Origin: Candidatus Acidiferrum typicum
GTDB lineage: Bacteria > Acidobacteriota > Terriglobia > Acidiferrales > UBA7541
DNA length: 64,000 nt
NCBI GenBank assembly: GCA_002478115.1
Contig: DLMH01000196.1
Span: 26,161-90,160 of the forward strand
Direction of reading: 5' to 3'
In this document: positions 62,418-64,000 of the stretch, in pieces
Layout of the letters: each line of letters begins with the position of its first letter
Position numbering within the stretch: position 1 is the stretch's first letter
Made by a program: the position numbers and the translations under genes
The notes under the pieces: generated by a model
The model's database searches: none
Seen by the model: only the letters and a program-made list of their open reading frames with translations
What the model was told of the DNA's origin: nothing

Positions 62418-63484
62418 TTACTGCAGCACTGTTTTTGTGGCTGGCCCTTCAGGGAGTTTCTCCTGAGGCTGCTCAGCACATGCAAGCAGGCGTTGAGGCG
62501 CATAAGCAAGGGCAGTTTGACGTGGCCATCAAGGAATTCCGCAAGGCCACGGAGAGCGATCCAAATCTAGCGCAGGCGTTTCTCGATCTTGGCGAAGTTT
62601 GCCTGGAAACCCGCGATTATCCAGCCGCTGTCGCCGCGCTCAAACGTGCCCTGGAGCTAAGCCCGGAGCTCGACGCCGCGCACCTGCAGTTGGGCTATGC
62701 TCTGCTGGCGCAGGGTTATGCAGAGCAGGCCATTCCTCACCTGGACCGCGTGCACGCACTGGAAGCTCTGGGCATTGCGCAAATTGAAACCGGACGCTAC
62801 GAAGCGGCAGTGGCAAACCTCAGCGCTGCCTTGGTCAATCATCCCGGCAATCCTGATTTGCTGTACTACCTCGGCCGCGCTAGCGGGCTGCTCTCCAAGC
62901 GAAGCATCGACACCCTCATGAGCGCCTATCCCGATTCCGCCCGGGCACACCAGGCAATGGGAGAGAACTACTTTGTGCTCCGGCAGATGCCACAAGCCGA
63001 AAAGGAATATGGAGCAGCGTTGCAGCAACGTCCAGATTTACCCGGGCTGCATCTGGAACTCGGTTTGGTCTACTCCGGTGCCGCGGATTGGCCCAAAGCG
63101 GAGGAGGCCTTCCGCTTTGAAGCCAAACTGCAACCTGGCAGCGCAGAGGCGGCTTATCGTCTGGGATCCGCGCTGTTGCAGCAAGGAAAAGGTCAGGAGG
63201 CGCGTGCAGAATTGCAACGTTCCGACCATTTGCAGCCGGACATGCCGGAAACTTTGTATTCACTGGGCAAGGCTGCTTCGCTCGAGGGCGACTCAGCTCT
63301 AGCCGAGAAATCCTGGACCCGGTTGCTCGCGGTAGAAAAAGACACTGCCCTGGCGGCCCAGACGCATTTCGCTCTCGCCGCCTTATATCGCAAAGCGGGC
63401 GACGCTGCGAAGGCCAAACGCGAGATGCAGGAATATCAGAAATTGCAGGGAAAAATCCTCGAAACTCAGAATCCACCGAAGTAG
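62414..63484 (+). CDS. TPR-repeat protein coupled to the ASPIC/UnbV protein
   Basis: The start is GTG 62414, which overlaps the upstream TGA (GTGA) and has GGAG seven bases before; earlier frames extend into the ASPIC gene. The 356-residue protein has a short hydrophobic N-terminus (about 2-16) and about eight tetratricopeptide units (GVEAHKQGQFDVAIKEFRKAT, AFLDLGEVCLETRDYPAAVAALKRAL, AHQAMGENYFVLRQMPQAEKEYGAAL, AAYRLGSALLQQGKGQEARAELQRS). TPR surfaces bind other proteins. ASPIC/UnbV and TPR modules are often joined or adjacent, so it is likely a partner or assembly factor for the preceding exported protein. Confidence 0.9.
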   Translation: MITAALFLWLALQGVSPEAAQHMQAGVEAHKQGQFDVAIKEFRKATESDPNLAQAFLDLGEVCLETRDYPAAVAALKRALELSPELDAAHLQLGYALLAQGYAEQAIPHLDRVHALEALGIAQIETGRYEAAVANLSAALVNHPGNPDLLYYLGRASGLLSKRSIDTLMSAYPDSARAHQAMGENYFVLRQMPQAEKEYGAALQQRPDLPGLHLELGLVYSGAADWPKAEEAFRFEAKLQPGSAEAAYRLGSALLQQGKGQEARAELQRSDHLQPDMPETLYSLGKAASLEGDSALAEKSWTRLLAVEKDTALAAQTHFALAALYRKAGDAAKAKREMQEYQKLQGKILETQNPPK

Positions 63485-63623
63485 CAGGACCAGTAGTAGA
63501 ACAATTGTTCCGCAACTTGCCGGGCCAACTGACTTTGGCCTATTTCCTTCTATCTGTCTGCGGCCCTTCTTGGAGGGCGCGAGTAGAACTTGGCTTCGCG
63601 GCCAGTTTCGGATTGTCTAGACG

Positions 63624-64000
63624 CTATTTCGCGGTGAAACCAGGCACTGCCTCGGCGACGCCTATGTATTTGTCGGCGGCGCCGTAGTAGAAGAAGAAGC
63701 AGTCGCCTTTACGCGACAATCCTTCGACGAAAACCACGTTAGGCACCTGGCCCACTTTTTCCCAGTCTTTTTCCGGAGAGAAGATGGGCTGGTCGGTGCG
63801 TGCAACGAGCTTGCGCGGGTCGTGGCGATCAAAAATGGCCACGCCGGTGCGATAGACAAGATGGTCGTCGGCGCCATTGTAGAGGAGGACGATGCCCTGC
63901 GACGTCAGAATGGGCGGGGGGCCGGGCTCAACGACGCGCGCGTCAAACATTCCCTGACGGTTCGGAAGAACTGGAGTGCTAGCGCATGTTTGCCATTGCG
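63624..64000 (-). CDS. GH130-family-like glycoside phosphorylase/hydrolase (5' end cut by window edge)
   Basis: The frame is open from the window edge to TAG at 63624-63626, giving the last roughly 125 residues. VLPNRQGMFDARVVEPGPPPIL, then GIVLLYNGADDHLVYRTGVA, FDRHDPRKLVARTDQPIFSP and GQVPNVVFVEGLSRKGDCFFFYYGAADKYIGVAEA are the usual C-terminal blocks of GH130 mannoside phosphorylases and related hydrolases. It would split or phosphorolyse a beta-mannoside. It converges with the TPR gene; the N-terminus lies outside the window. If real, it fits the local mannonate and sugar-acid theme. Confidence 0.82.
   Translation of the reverse strand, partial: QWQTCASTPVLPNRQGMFDARVVEPGPPPILTSQGIVLLYNGADDHLVYRTGVAIFDRHDPRKLVARTDQPIFSPEKDWEKVGQVPNVVFVEGLSRKGDCFFFYYGAADKYIGVAEAVPGFTAK

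Overview
The window looks like a chromosomal piece of a soil-type Acidobacteriota bacterium, probably Terriglobia-like. This is inferred from gene families, not from a marker gene. The clues are two very large Oar-like TonB-dependent receptors with an N-terminal carboxypeptidase-regulatory domain and no SusD partner, an ASPIC/UnbV (CRTAC1-type) Tat protein, a VPS10-like beta-propeller protein, multihaem cytochromes, the rph-rdgB-nth and GerMN-amidase neighbourhood, and many dispersed intergenic inverted-repeat elements. No rRNA or intact tRNA gene was found.

Region 1 (1-11050) is respiratory. A haem-binding sensor kinase and an NtrC-type regulator (minus strand) diverge from a plus-strand operon: small membrane protein, cNMP-binding protein, Rieske protein, fused cytochrome b, nine-haem cytochrome c, small cytochrome c. 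A good sigma-54 promoter (2645-2659) and an upstream palindrome (2571-2583) sit between them, so the two-component pair probably controls the complex. Next come a decayed ASPIC/UnbV fragment, a YVTN propeller/dihaem protein, a truncated copy of an MsrP-like gene, the intact MsrP-like gene and a PQQ-propeller fragment. Region 2 (11050-25400) mixes repeats and housekeeping: a HigBA pair whose toxin is broken by a repeat, a lipoprotein, a metal P-type ATPase, a four-gene glycosylation/membrane cluster, and nth, rdgB, rph, a GerMN-domain gene and an amidase. Four copies of a roughly 200-bp element with terminal inverted repeats lie in its intergenic gaps.

Region 3 (25400-44700) carries mostly single genes: an amino-acid permease, an S9 peptidase, a pilin-like secreted protein, a VPS10-like protein, dienelactone hydrolase, a peroxiredoxin, a PilZ protein, a glycosyltransferase-like membrane protein, a Tat-exported Gfo/Idh/MocA oxidoreductase, a serine protease, a LuxR-type regulator, and a recombination scar made of a headless methyltransferase and a WecG/AlkP chimera. 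Region 4 (45100-64000) is a carbohydrate-acid island. Enolase-superfamily dehydratase, KDPG/KHG aldolase, RraA-like protein, mannonate dehydratase, MFS sugar transporter and TonB receptor read as one operon. An ECF sigma/anti-sigma pair, a paralogous TonB receptor, an ASPIC/UnbV-TPR pair and a partial GH130-like gene follow. The likely logic is outer-membrane uptake of a uronate-containing oligosaccharide, inner-membrane import of the sugar acid, and dehydration and aldol cleavage to pyruvate, with extracytoplasmic sigma control of the receptors.
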